Shown: piece after piece, positions 36,606 through 46,334 of the stretch | Layout: the number at the start of each line of letters is the position of its first letter | Position numbering within the stretch: the stretch's first letter is position 1 | NCBI RefSeq assembly: GCF_000019965.1 | Contig: NC_010571.1 | Location: 4,039,001 to 4,103,000, forward strand | Reading direction: 5' to 3' | Source: Opitutus terrae PB90-1 | GTDB taxonomy: Bacteria > Verrucomicrobiota > Verrucomicrobiia > Opitutales > Opitutaceae | Length of the DNA stretch: 64,000 nt | Position numbers and translations under genes: made by a program | The notes under the pieces: model-generated | What the model saw: the letters and a program-made list of their open reading frames with translations, nothing else | Databases searched by the model: none | Told to the model about the DNA's origin: nothing

Positions 36606-36929
36606 GGCGGCGAGCGTAGCCGGCGTTGTCCGAAAAACGAGAGGAAGTGCGGCGGATGACGAAGCGCATCTCGGCGCCGCATCGTTCGCGAATGTTCATA
36701 TTACGAACACCCAGGCGGACGCGCACGGCAGAAAACGGGGCGGAGGAAGTCCGCGCACTCGACTCGAGAGATCGGAGCAGAAAAATGAGCGCGGCGGAGG
36801 GCAACGAGGCGCGAGAACGCGTTCCCGAAAAAACGCGGCCGCGACGAGGGCGTCGCGGCTCCAGGTAGGCGGAGTCGGTGAAACCGGCCTGCCGGGCTCA
36901 ACGAGCCCGGCTACATGAACAGCCGGCGA
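36606..36929. other. Intergenic: promoter region and repeats
   Basis: No gene. A short inverted repeat TGTTC-ATATTAC-GAACA (36693-36709) beside a TTCGCGAA palindrome (36685-36692) lies about 85-105 bases upstream of the GHL6-like start and may be an operator. Further on, a 'GCGACGAGGGCGTCGC' element (36838-36863) and a CGGGCTCAACGAGCCCGGCTAC hairpin (about 36893-36914) precede the icd stop codon. Confidence 0.45.
36838..36914. repeat. Two dispersed palindromic repeats
   Basis: GCCGCGACGAGGGCG + TCGCGGCTCCA at 36838-36863, followed by CCGGGCTCAACGAGCCCGG + CTAC. The same two elements occur in the same order downstream of menB (17923-17993). Confidence 0.8.
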
Positions 36930-39350
<2,421 letters not shown>

Positions 39351-39383
39351 CTATGCGTCCGGCATCCCGCGATCGCCCGGGGC

Positions 39384-39410
39384 TGTCACAAACCTGCGGG
39401 CTGTCTCGTC
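39384..39410 (+). promoter_or_regulatory. Probable ECF41-type promoter (TGTCACA-N16-CGTC)
   Basis: TGTCACA at 39384-39390 and CGTC at 39407-39410 are separated by 16 bases and end 12 bases before the ATG of the decarboxylase-like gene. This is the consensus I recall for ECF41 sigma factors, which typically drive an adjacent oxidoreductase, DUF or carboxymuconolactone decarboxylase gene. An ECF41 gene follows directly downstream. Confidence 0.75.
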
Positions 39411-39422
39411 CAGTTTGGTGCA

Positions 39423-39899
39423 ATGATCACCACCTCCCTCGAAACGAGAAACACGGAACCACGTTTGAACTATGCCAAGGCCGCCCCGGGCACGCTGCAG
39501 TCCATGCTGCTGCTCCAGCAGGCGGTCGACCAAAGCGGATTGGAGGCGTCGCTGCTTCGATTGATCGAGATGCGAGTCTCGCAGATCAACGGCTGCGCGT
39601 TCTGCCTGGACATGCACTTTCGCGAAGCGAAGGCCGCCGGCGAATCGGATGAGCGGCTCTATCTGCTCGACGCCTGGCACGAGGTCGATCTCTACACGCC
39701 TCGCGAGCGTGCCGCGCTACGCTGGGCGGAAGTGTTGACCCGGCTTTCCGCCGCGGCGCCCGACGACGACGATTTCGCGGCAGCCCGCGACCAGTTCTCC
39801 GAGGCGGAACTCTCCCACCTGACGCTGGCGATCGTCGTCATCAACGGCTGGAACCGCTTCAACGTCGGCTTCCGCACGCCGCCAGGTTTCGCGGGCTGA
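39423..39899 (+). CDS. Carboxymuconolactone decarboxylase/AhpD-like protein, ECF41 partner
   Basis: 158 aa all-helical AhpD-fold protein. The redox motif is CAFCLDMH (Cys58-Cys61-His65) in RVSQINGCAFCLDMHFREA, preceded by LRLIEM. This form (peroxidase-related, CxxC...H) is expected to have alkyl-hydroperoxidase-like activity, not true decarboxylation. It lies 68 bases upstream of the ECF41 sigma gene and carries that sigma factor's promoter consensus, so the pair is a recognised regulatory unit. The natural signal is unknown. Confidence 0.9.
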   Translation: MITTSLETRNTEPRLNYAKAAPGTLQSMLLLQQAVDQSGLEASLLRLIEMRVSQINGCAFCLDMHFREAKAAGESDERLYLLDAWHEVDLYTPRERAALRWAEVLTRLSAAAPDDDDFAAARDQFSEAELSHLTLAIVVINGWNRFNVGFRTPPGFAG

Positions 39900-39967
39900 C
39901 GCCGCGGTAATCCCCGCGAAGCAGATCGTGGAATTTGCTCTGCGGGCGTTGCCGGCAGACTAGTTGA

Positions 39968-40843
39968 GTGATGAGCGAGGACTTCCATTCCAGCCGACCG
40001 CGCTTGTTCGGCATCGCGTATCGGATGTTGGGCAGTGTGGCGGAGGCCGAGGACATGGTGCAGGAAACTTATCTGCGCTGGCAGCGGCAGGAGCGTACCT
40101 CGGTCGAGGAACCGGCCGCGTGGTTGGTCACGACGGTGTCGCGGCTTTGCATCGACGAACTGCGTTCCGCGCGGCGGCGGCGCGAAGAGTATGTGGGCAC
40201 CTGGCTGCCGGAGCCACTGCTCGACACGTCGCTGCTCGCACCCGATCAGGCGGCGGCGCGGACGGATTCGCTCAACCTGGCATTCCTGCTGATGCTCGAA
40301 ATGCTCGAGCCGGTGGAACGCGCGGTGTTTCTTCTGCGCGAGGCGTTCGATTATGATTACGCGGCGATCGCCCGGATCGTGGCGAAGTCGGAGGCAAACT
40401 GCCGCCAGATGGTCAGTCGCGCAAAAACGCGGCTGCGGGATCAACCTGCGCCCGCCGGCCCGCCCAGCGAACAGGCGCAAGCCGTCGTACAACGCTTCAT
40501 GGCCGCCTGGGTGGCGGGCGACCTGCCCGCGCTGCTCCGGTTGCTGAGCGAGGACGTCGTACTTTACGCGGACGGCGGTGGGCGCGTGCGCTCGGCGATT
40601 CGGCCGATCCACACGGCAGCTCAGGTGGGCCAGTTCCTCGTCGAGATTCGCCAGCGCTCCGTCGAAGGCGCCGAATTCTCGCTGGTGTCAGTCAACGGCG
40701 ACGTCGGCGTGTGGATGCGCCGGCCGGATGGGATCGTCAGCGTCACCGCGTATCGAATCGACGGCGGGCGGATCCATTCGATCTACGCCGTCGTGAACCC
40801 CGAGAAGCTCCAGCATGTGGCCGCTCCGCGTCCGGTCGGGTGA
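39968..40843 (+). CDS. ECF41-type RNA polymerase sigma factor (SigJ-like)
   Basis: 291 aa. Sigma-70 region 2 (LFGIAYRMLGSVAEAEDMVQ, about 13-32), linker with the ECF41-diagnostic WLPEPLLD (79-86), and region 4 (EPVERAVFLLREAFDYDYAAIA). A C-terminal SnoaL/NTF2-like domain (about 170-285) ends in VVNPEKLQHV, matching the NPDKL motif through which this extension controls sigma activity in place of an anti-sigma factor. Controls the upstream AhpD-like gene. Start may be the first or second ATG (39968 or 39971). Confidence 0.95.
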   Translation: MMSEDFHSSRPRLFGIAYRMLGSVAEAEDMVQETYLRWQRQERTSVEEPAAWLVTTVSRLCIDELRSARRRREEYVGTWLPEPLLDTSLLAPDQAAARTDSLNLAFLLMLEMLEPVERAVFLLREAFDYDYAAIARIVAKSEANCRQMVSRAKTRLRDQPAPAGPPSEQAQAVVQRFMAAWVAGDLPALLRLLSEDVVLYADGGGRVRSAIRPIHTAAQVGQFLVEIRQRSVEGAEFSLVSVNGDVGVWMRRPDGIVSVTAYRIDGGRIHSIYAVVNPEKLQHVAAPRPVG

Positions 40844-40895
40844 CGCGCGGTGCGCGAACTCGGAACTCGAGTGCGCACCGGCGCCGGCCGACAGG

Positions 40896-41186
40896 TTAAA
40901 GGGGCGGGCGATCAGCCGAATCGGCGAAAGAATCCCGGGAATGAGGGAGGTCGCTGAACTCGCGTGATGCGGCCGGTGGCGCGACGGGGCGCCGACGACG
41001 GCCGGACCAGTAGCCGATGCTCAACCCGACCAGCGCGCCGAGCAACGCCGCGAGCTGAATGACGAGCGCAGCCGAAATGGCGACGTGCCACACCAGGAAG
41101 TTTACCGTGATGACGTCCGCGTTCTGCACGCTGAAGACCGCCACGAAAACGAGCAGGAGAATCACGAAGAGCCAGGAGAGTTTCAT
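40896..41186 (-). CDS. LapA domain (DUF1049) membrane protein
   Basis: 96 aa. Two transmembrane helices (KLSWLFVILLLVFVAVFSVQN and VIQLAALLGALVGLSIGYW regions) flank the QNADVITVNFLVWHVAISAAL block typical of LapA/YciS. A basic/Ser-rich tail follows. In gamma-proteobacteria LapA helps control lipopolysaccharide assembly; in this lineage the role is unproven. Start at 41186. Confidence 0.85.
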   Translation of the reverse strand: MKLSWLFVILLLVFVAVFSVQNADVITVNFLVWHVAISAALVIQLAALLGALVGLSIGYWSGRRRRPVAPPAASREFSDLPHSRDSFADSADRPPL

Positions 41187-41411
41187 GAGCGTGAAGAAGC
41201 GGGAGAGGGTCGCGCGATGGCGAGGGAAGGGGCCCAACGCCGCGCGACGGAATCAGCATGAGCGCGCGACGGTTCACGGCAATGCGCGAGTGTCAGGAAA
41301 TGTGGCGGGAGCGCGGATCAACTTTGGCGTCGGTGTGCGGGAGTGACGGCCGCACGGACATATCGTTCGCAGCGGGACATGGCGTGGCGGGCAGGTCGGC
41401 GGCTCGGAGCG

Positions 41412-41446
41412 CCGTCACGGGCGAGACGCCCGTGCCACGCCGGTCG
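41412..41446. repeat. Dispersed palindrome at the 3' end of the mscS-type gene
   Basis: GTCACGGGCGAGACGCCCG + TGCCACGCCGG. It directly abuts the stop codon (41449) of the short mechanosensitive channel gene. Confidence 0.65.
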
Positions 41447-41448
41447 GA

Positions 41449-42048
41449 TCACCGCGCCGTCGCGGGCCGAGGCTCCGGTGCGTCGGGGAGCTTCGTCCGC
41501 AGGTGGACTGCGGCGGAAACCGCCTGGCGCGCATGCCGTCGTCGGAGCACTCTTTGAAAAAACAGGTTGTTCGGTACCTGCAGCACGGTGCCGTCACCGG
41601 CGTCCAACGAGGTGTAAATGAAGTTGAGATCGATCACCCGTCCCTTCACCGGCTCGCCGGCGAACTCGACTTCGTCTCCGACCGCGAACGGTCGAAAGAT
41701 CATGATGATGAGCGTGCAGAGCGTGTTGCTGAGCACGCTCCAGACGGCGACAAATCCGATCGCGACCATCGCGAGGATCGTCGACAGCACGCCCCAGACG
41801 CCGCCCATGTTGAGACCGAATGCGCCGAAAATCAGCACTAGCGCAATCACGGTAATCACCCATTTGATCACGCGCCGGACGGGGCCGATTTCCTGTTCGG
41901 TGAAACTCGTCCGCCGCGCGATCAGCAACAGCGTCCGGCCGATGAGGATGTTCGCCAGCACGGCACCCGCGATGATGATCAGCACAGACGGGACCGCAGC
42001 CAGCAGCGCTGGCCAGAGATGCGAGAGGTCGGGTGTTTCGATGTTCAT
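41449..42048 (-). CDS. Short MscS-type mechanosensitive channel
   Basis: 199 aa. Three hydrophobic helices (about 12-38, 60-82, 88-118), then a beta domain with FRPFAVGDEVEFAGEPVKG, the MscS signature, and QVPNNLFFQRVL. The usual C-terminal alpha/beta cage domain is missing: the protein stops after a Pro-rich stretch, and a dispersed repeat lies at the stop codon. So it may be a naturally short form or a truncated gene. Would gate small solutes on membrane stretch. Start at 42048. Confidence 0.85.
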   Translation of the reverse strand: MNIETPDLSHLWPALLAAVPSVLIIIAGAVLANILIGRTLLLIARRTSFTEQEIGPVRRVIKWVITVIALVLIFGAFGLNMGGVWGVLSTILAMVAIGFVAVWSVLSNTLCTLIIMIFRPFAVGDEVEFAGEPVKGRVIDLNFIYTSLDAGDGTVLQVPNNLFFQRVLRRRHARQAVSAAVHLRTKLPDAPEPRPATAR

Positions 42049-42448
42049 GATGAGAGAGGTGACCGCGGTGGCGCGAGCGACGGCGCGGCGCGAAGATTTC
42101 CTGCGGCCGGCGCGGTGATCGTGCGAGCAGCAGACCCGCGACCGAGGCCGGCTTCTCGCCAGCCAGCAGCGCGACGCCCGCAACGCATTCAGTCAACGCC
42201 GGCGCAGCAGGGCGGGCCGGACCGAAGGCCACGGCGGAAAAACGGGACGCGGGACGACGTATCGATGCGGCCGAGGCCGGCGTTTGCGGGCAACGCGGCG
42301 ACGCGTCGAAGGCTCCCTTGTCCCGCGGCGACGGGTTTTGTTCCCTGCCGCCGCGGCTGCGCGCGAGACCCGCGGCGGGGCAGCGCTCCGGCGGGAGCCG
42401 TATCGCCCGGCGTGCACGGCATGCGTGCCGCGAACGCGACGCGCGGCG
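42049..42448. other. Gene-poor stretch
   Basis: Very GC-rich sequence without a convincing gene. It probably holds the promoter of the mscS-type gene. The right end is the actin-gene terminator. Confidence 0.4.
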
Positions 42449-42484
42449 AAAAAAGGGCGAGTCCGATGCAGGCCTCGCCCTTTT
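42449..42484 (-). terminator. Intrinsic terminator of the actin-like gene
   Basis: AAAAGGGCGAG (42451-42461) pairs perfectly with CTCGCCCTTTT (42474-42484). On the reverse strand the stem is followed by six T. It starts 20 bases beyond the stop codon of the actin-like gene. Confidence 0.9.
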
Positions 42485-42504
42485 GGGAGGAATTTGTCCG
42501 CGGC

Positions 42505-43665
42505 TCAGCCGAGCAGGACCTGCCACTGATTCTCGCGCGCGGCGCGGGCGGCCTTGAGCGCGCCGAGGGCGACGTAGCGCTTGTAGTCGTGGCCGGCGAG
42601 CCGGACCTTCGGCGACTCGAAGCCGTCCTCGGTCAGCTTCTTTTGAAGCAGCGTGTCGATGCCTTTGATCTGCGAGCCGCCGCCCGTGATGATGATGTTC
42701 TGGAGCAGCGTGACGACGGAGTCCGACGAGGCGCGCTGGATCAGCGTCGTCAGCGCGGGATAGATTTTGTCGATGAGGGCATTGCAGGCGCGCGCGAGCG
42801 TGTCGCCGAGCTCGAGCGTGTGGGCCTTGCCGCCGATCACGACCTTCACGTCGAGCGGCTTGCGGCTGGGGCCGACGTAGCCGTGCGCTTCCTTGATCTC
42901 ACGGACCTTGTGCAGCGAGAGACCGTTGTTGGGATAGGTGCGGTTCAGTTCCTCCTGAAGCAGCTGGTCGATCGCGTCGCCGGCGAAGGGAATGCTGATT
43001 TGGTCATCCGGTCCGGGGAAATAGCCCTGCACAAGGCAGATGTCGCTCGTGCCGCCACCGATGTCGATGAACAGGGAGTTCACGACCGGATCGATGTAGT
43101 TCGATTGGCCGAGCCGGGCGTCGTCGCGATAACCCAGCGCGGCAAGGAACGGTTCGGGAATCAGCAGGATGCGGTCGAAAATCCCAAACGCGCAGCGGCG
43201 AACGTCCTCGCGCGCCTGCTCGGTGGCATTGGCGGGCACGCCCACGACAGCGCGGATCTCGGCCTGACCGGAAGGATCGGCCAGCGAGCGGAGGTGCTGC
43301 ACGAAATCGCGCGCGGCGTCGGGGTGCGCAATCACCCCGTGCTCCATCGGGGCGACGAGGCGCGCGTGCAGCCGATTCTGGAGGGCGTCGTCGCCGAACA
43401 GGACCGAGCGGTTGCCGGCGACGATGCCGTCGACGATCCCTTCCTTCACGTAGCCCACGACGGTCGGCACGATTTTGCTGATCGCGATATCGGTGGCGCC
43501 CGCGGTGCCGGCGAGCACGCACGATTTGTTGGTGCCGAAGTCAAAGCCGACCAGCACCGTTTTGGTTCTGGTGCCCGGGGCCGCTGGCTTCGAAACCGCC
43601 ACATTGGGCGCGTTGGCGGGGATCGCAGCGGAAGGGACGGGCTTTTCGGTGGAGGCGGGAATCAT
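42505..43665 (-). CDS. Actin-like ATPase, MamK/MreB type
   Basis: 386 aa bacterial actin. A disordered Pro/Ala N-terminus (1-33), then phosphate-1 VLVGFDFGTNKSCVLAG (about 37-53), connect/phosphate-2 SLFIDIGGGTSDICLVQGY, and adenosine motif IIITGGGSQIKGID. MamK aligns magnetosomes in magnetotactic bacteria, but MamK-family actins also occur in non-magnetic Verrucomicrobia and Planctomycetes with unknown roles. The upstream 153-codon gene ends 47 bases before it, suggesting an operon. Terminator follows at 42449-42484. No magnetosome genes are nearby. Confidence 0.85.
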   Translation of the reverse strand: MIPASTEKPVPSAAIPANAPNVAVSKPAAPGTRTKTVLVGFDFGTNKSCVLAGTAGATDIAISKIVPTVVGYVKEGIVDGIVAGNRSVLFGDDALQNRLHARLVAPMEHGVIAHPDAARDFVQHLRSLADPSGQAEIRAVVGVPANATEQAREDVRRCAFGIFDRILLIPEPFLAALGYRDDARLGQSNYIDPVVNSLFIDIGGGTSDICLVQGYFPGPDDQISIPFAGDAIDQLLQEELNRTYPNNGLSLHKVREIKEAHGYVGPSRKPLDVKVVIGGKAHTLELGDTLARACNALIDKIYPALTTLIQRASSDSVVTLLQNIIITGGGSQIKGIDTLLQKKLTEDGFESPKVRLAGHDYKRYVALGALKAARAARENQWQVLLG

Positions 43666-43712
43666 AGTCGTTGGAACGAGGGTTTGGGTTTCGACGAGTT
43701 GAACCGGGAAAA

Positions 43713-44174
43713 TCAGGAGCGGCGCGGGCCGCGCGGGTTTTGCTGCAGGAGCATGCTCTCAATGAGATCCGCGACGGCTGGGACTTCGCCGGCCGGACCG
43801 CGCGCGGGCGGCGTCACAGGCGGGGACGACGGTTCGGTCGGAGCGGCCGGGAGGGCGGAGGAGCGATTCAGGGCGGGAAGTTCGGCGCGAAGCCGGTGGG
43901 CGAGCAACGGGACCATGAGTTCGGCCAGCGTGTGCGCCTGGGCGACGCGTTCCGCTTCTTGCTCGAGTACTGCTTGCTCGTGCGTGACATCGTCGGTGGC
44001 CAGTCGCGCGACGCCGAGCGCGCGCGCCAGCTCCGTGTGCTCCAGTGCGGCGGCGGCCTCGTCCTGACCGGTGGCGCGCAACACGCAGACGCGGCGGTAA
44101 AGCCGGCGCACGTCTTCCCAAGGCGAAGGCTCCGTTGGCGGCGGCGATATTTCGGGCAGCGCGGCGCGGTTCAA
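43713..44174 (-). CDS. Hypothetical protein encoded upstream of actin-like gene
   Basis: 153 aa from a TTG at 44174; the exact start is uncertain and may be further in. Helical, charged, with a long predicted helix (about 40-100: EAAAALEHTELARALG ... LAELMVPLLAHRLRAEL) and a Pro-rich tail. The ending DLIESMLLQQNPRGP could be a peptide that binds a partner. No known domain. Gene order with the actin suggests a filament adaptor or regulator; this is inference only. Confidence 0.55.
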   Translation of the reverse strand: MNRAALPEISPPPTEPSPWEDVRRLYRRVCVLRATGQDEAAAALEHTELARALGVARLATDDVTHEQAVLEQEAERVAQAHTLAELMVPLLAHRLRAELPALNRSSALPAAPTEPSSPPVTPPARGPAGEVPAVADLIESMLLQQNPRGPRRS

Positions 44175-44273
44175 GGTGAGCCGCTAGACCGTCCGCAACG
44201 CCGAGTGTTTCGAGGAAAAATCCCGGCTCGTCCTCCGGCAAACTACGGCGACGCGCAACGCCGCCCGCGGCGC

Positions 44274-44717
44274 TTACTTCCGCGGCGTCGACGGCGGGGG
44301 CGGGCCGGCGGGTTTCTCCGTCATCGGGTTGTCGCGCGGCACAAACAGCAAGGGACGATCGCGGTAGGCAACGAAGTAAACCGCCGCGAGCACGAGCACG
44401 AGCAGCAGCAGCGTGAGCGCGAAGGCGGCAAAGCAGCCGCGTTTGGCGCCGAGAGCCGCGGAACGCGGATCCGGCTCGTAGAGGTCGGCTGCGGGTGCGG
44501 CCAGTCTCGCGGCAAATTCCGTCGCTGGCGGCAAACCGGTCGGCGCGACGGTGGGCGCCGCGGATGCCGCGGCGGTCGGTGCGCCCGTGGGCGACGGCGG
44601 TGAGGCGTTCGCGCGGTTTGTCGCCGTGGCCGCGGCGATCTCCCGCTCGAGCCAGGCCAGATGCGTCCGAACGAGTTCGCGCTGGCGCAGCAGTTCGGGG
44701 AGCCGATCCGGATTCAC
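44274..44717 (-). CDS. Hypothetical membrane-anchored protein
   Basis: 147 aa. A short coiled N-terminal helix (ELLRQRELVRTHLAWLEREI), Ala/Pro/Thr-rich linker, one transmembrane helix (CFAAFALTLLLLVLVLAAVYFV, about 102-123) and a short Pro-rich tail. I choose the GTG at 44717 because the longer alternative at 44777 would begin inside the rpmA terminator. No family recognised. Confidence 0.5.
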   Translation of the reverse strand: MNPDRLPELLRQRELVRTHLAWLEREIAAATATNRANASPPSPTGAPTAAASAAPTVAPTGLPPATEFAARLAAPAADLYEPDPRSAALGAKRGCFAAFALTLLLLVLVLAAVYFVAYRDRPLLFVPRDNPMTEKPAGPPPPSTPRK

Positions 44718-44752
44718 CGCGGCAATTTCGCGTGTTGGCCGAGTCGCTGCAA

Positions 44753-44792
44753 ACAAACAAAAAGCGCCGCGCTGCACGAGGCAGGCGGCGCT
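44753..44792 (-). terminator. Intrinsic terminator of rplU-rpmA
   Basis: AGCGCCGC (44763-44770) pairs with GCGGCGCT (44785-44792). On the reverse strand the stem is followed by TTTTTGTTTGTTTG. It lies about 45 bases past the rpmA stop codon. Confidence 0.85.
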
Positions 44793-44836
44793 GGAAATTT
44801 GGCGGAGAGCTGAGAGTCTGGAGCTGAGCGCTCTGA

Positions 44837-45082
44837 TCAGCTGGCGACGATCTCGACGCGGCGGTGCGGCTTGTCGAACTTAACGACGCCGTCCTTCAGT
44901 GCGAAGAGCGTCCAGTCGCGGCCGGTGCCGACGTTGCGGCCGGCGTGCAGGCGAGTGCCCCGCTGACGGATGATGATCGTGCCGGCGAGGACCTTCTGAC
45001 CGCCGAACGTTTTTACGCCCAGCCGCTTCGACTTACTCTCGCGACCGTTGGAGGAGGAGGATTGACCTGTTTTATGCGCCAT
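44837..45082 (-). CDS. rpmA: 50S ribosomal protein L27
   Basis: 81 aa. Full-length bL27: [20 protein letters not shown] start, [20 protein letters not shown] (core) and [10 protein letters not shown] end. Sits near the peptidyl-transferase centre. Begins at Ala2 with no cleaved extension, unlike Firmicutes L27. Thirteen bases downstream of rplU, as in most bacteria. Followed by an intrinsic terminator. obgE does not follow. Confidence 0.98.
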   Translation of the reverse strand: MAHKTGQSSSSNGRESKSKRLGVKTFGGQKVLAGTIIIRQRGTRLHAGRNVGTGRDWTLFALKDGVVKFDKPHRRVEIVAS

Positions 45083-45095
45083 GGCGGGGGATTCC

Positions 45096-45410
45096 TTAAA
45101 CTTTGATGGATTCGATCTTGATCACGGAAAGCTCCTGGCGATGGCCGCGCTTCCGCTCCATGCCCTTGCGCTTCCTCTTCTTGAAAACGATGACCTTCTC
45201 CCCGCGTTTGTTTTCGAGGATCTTGGCCGAGACGATCGCGCCGGCGAGAGTCGGAGTCCCGACGCGGAAATTCTCGCCCTCGCCGGTGGCGAGCACTTCG
45301 CTAATTTCCACAGTGGCACCCGCTTCCGTATTGGGATAGCGGTTGACGGTAAGAATGTCGCCCTCGGAGACAGTGAACTGCTGTCCCTGCGTCTTGATCG
45401 TGGCTTTCAT
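45096..45410 (-). CDS. rplU: 50S ribosomal protein L21
   Basis: 104 aa. Full-length bL21: [20 protein letters not shown] start and [20 protein letters not shown] signature near the C-terminus, where it contacts 23S rRNA. First gene of the rplU-rpmA operon. A hairpin with a U-rich tail immediately precedes the start codon (see 45411-45436), and no Shine-Dalgarno sequence is visible between them. Confidence 0.98.
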   Translation of the reverse strand: MKATIKTQGQQFTVSEGDILTVNRYPNTEAGATVEISEVLATGEGENFRVGTPTLAGAIVSAKILENKRGEKVIVFKKRKRKGMERKRGHRQELSVIKIESIKV

Positions 45411-45436
45411 AAAATAAAACCGCGGATAAAGCGGTT
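45411..45436 (-). promoter_or_regulatory. Hairpin with U-rich tail directly before rplU
   Basis: On the transcribed strand: AACCGC-TTTATCC-GCGGTT then TTATTTT and the ATG. A perfect 6-bp stem followed by a U-rich run resembles a weak terminator or attenuator placed against the start codon. L21 leaders with autoregulation are known in Firmicutes; homology is not claimed. Confidence 0.5.
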
Positions 45437-45620
45437 ACGCGATGGCGAACGCAAGGATAATTTGGTGCGAAGACAGGCATGCGGTGAGCCTGTCGAATCC
45501 GCAGAATCTGCAGCGCGTTCGATGGCGAGCGGAACGCTGCTGCGATCGCGCATTTCGGCAACCGTTTTTGCATCGCTGGCGCTCCGTCAAGGCGGGTGCA
45601 GCGCCGCCCTGGGCTTTCCC

Positions 45621-45650
45621 GGCCGCCGGTGAACGGCGGCCCTACAAGAT
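45621..45650. repeat. Palindromic repeat
   Basis: GGCCGCCGGTGAACGGCGGCC + CTACAA, the same hairpin type as at 47347-47372 and the left arm of 55396-55478. Confidence 0.75.
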
Positions 45651-45654
45651 GGCG

Positions 45655-46218
45655 TCAGGGCCGCTGCTGGCCGCGCGGGAACCGGGCCGCGGCTTCCCGT
45701 GCTTGTTTTTCCTTCGTGGCCTGCAGTTCGAGCGCTTCAGCAAGCGCCGCGGCCCGATCGCGCGCCGTGGTCTCCTCCTGTTCGAGCGCCTGCAGTTTCG
45801 CGAGGGCGGCGGCGTGCGCCTCATCGATGCGGGCGAGTTCCTGTTCGCGCAGGTCGGACCAGTGCTCGGCCTCCTTCAACGTGGCTTCCTTTTGCGCGCG
45901 GAGTCGCGCGAGTTCGGCAGACCAGCGCGCGGCTTCGGCCTCGCGGGCGGCTTGGGCCTGCGCGGCCGCCTCTTGTTGGCGGCGTAGCTCGGCCGTTGCG
46001 GCGGCCGCGGCGGCCGCCTCTTTCTCCGCCTGCGCGGCCGTCAGGCGGTTCGCCTCGACTTGGGCGGACTCGCGCCGGCGCAGCTCCGCTTCGCGGGCCT
46101 CGTCCGCGGCGTGGCGCGCGGCGAGATCGCGTTCGTTCTGGCGCCGGTAATCCCGATACGTGGCGCTGACCGCCCAGAGCGCGACGAGGATGATGGCGGT
46201 GATCGCGACGGCTTTCAT
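45655..46218 (-). CDS. Membrane-anchored coiled-coil protein
   Basis: 187 aa. An N-terminal transmembrane anchor (VAITAIILVALWAVSATY, about 4-21), then about 155 residues of Ala/Glu/Arg/Gln-rich heptad sequence without prolines, a single long coiled coil. The C-terminal few residues are not helical. Such proteins are usually structural or assembly factors. No domain recognised, no operon partner: the PfkB gene is about 115 bases away and also on the reverse strand. Confidence 0.7.
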   Translation of the reverse strand: MKAVAITAIILVALWAVSATYRDYRRQNERDLAARHAADEAREAELRRRESAQVEANRLTAAQAEKEAAAAAAATAELRRQQEAAAQAQAAREAEAARWSAELARLRAQKEATLKEAEHWSDLREQELARIDEAHAAALAKLQALEQEETTARDRAAALAEALELQATKEKQAREAAARFPRGQQRP

Positions 46219-46334
46219 GGGAGCAGCGTGGGCGAAAGTGCGCGCGCCGACAGGCAGTCGGCGGCGGCCGGGGAAACGATCATGGCACCGCGAACGACAG
46301 CGGCGGCCGGGCGAGGTTCAAAATCGCCGTGACT

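Noticed and set aside
36693-36709. LexA (SOS) box
   Set aside because: Half-sites TGTTC and GAACA are present but the spacer is 7, while the Verrucomicrobia-type box I recall has a 4-base spacer. No SOS gene follows. Kept only as a possible operator.
44274-44777. Longer form of the membrane-anchored hypothetical protein starting at 44777
   Set aside because: That start is a GTG inside the rpmA terminator hairpin, so the internal GTG at 44717 is preferred.
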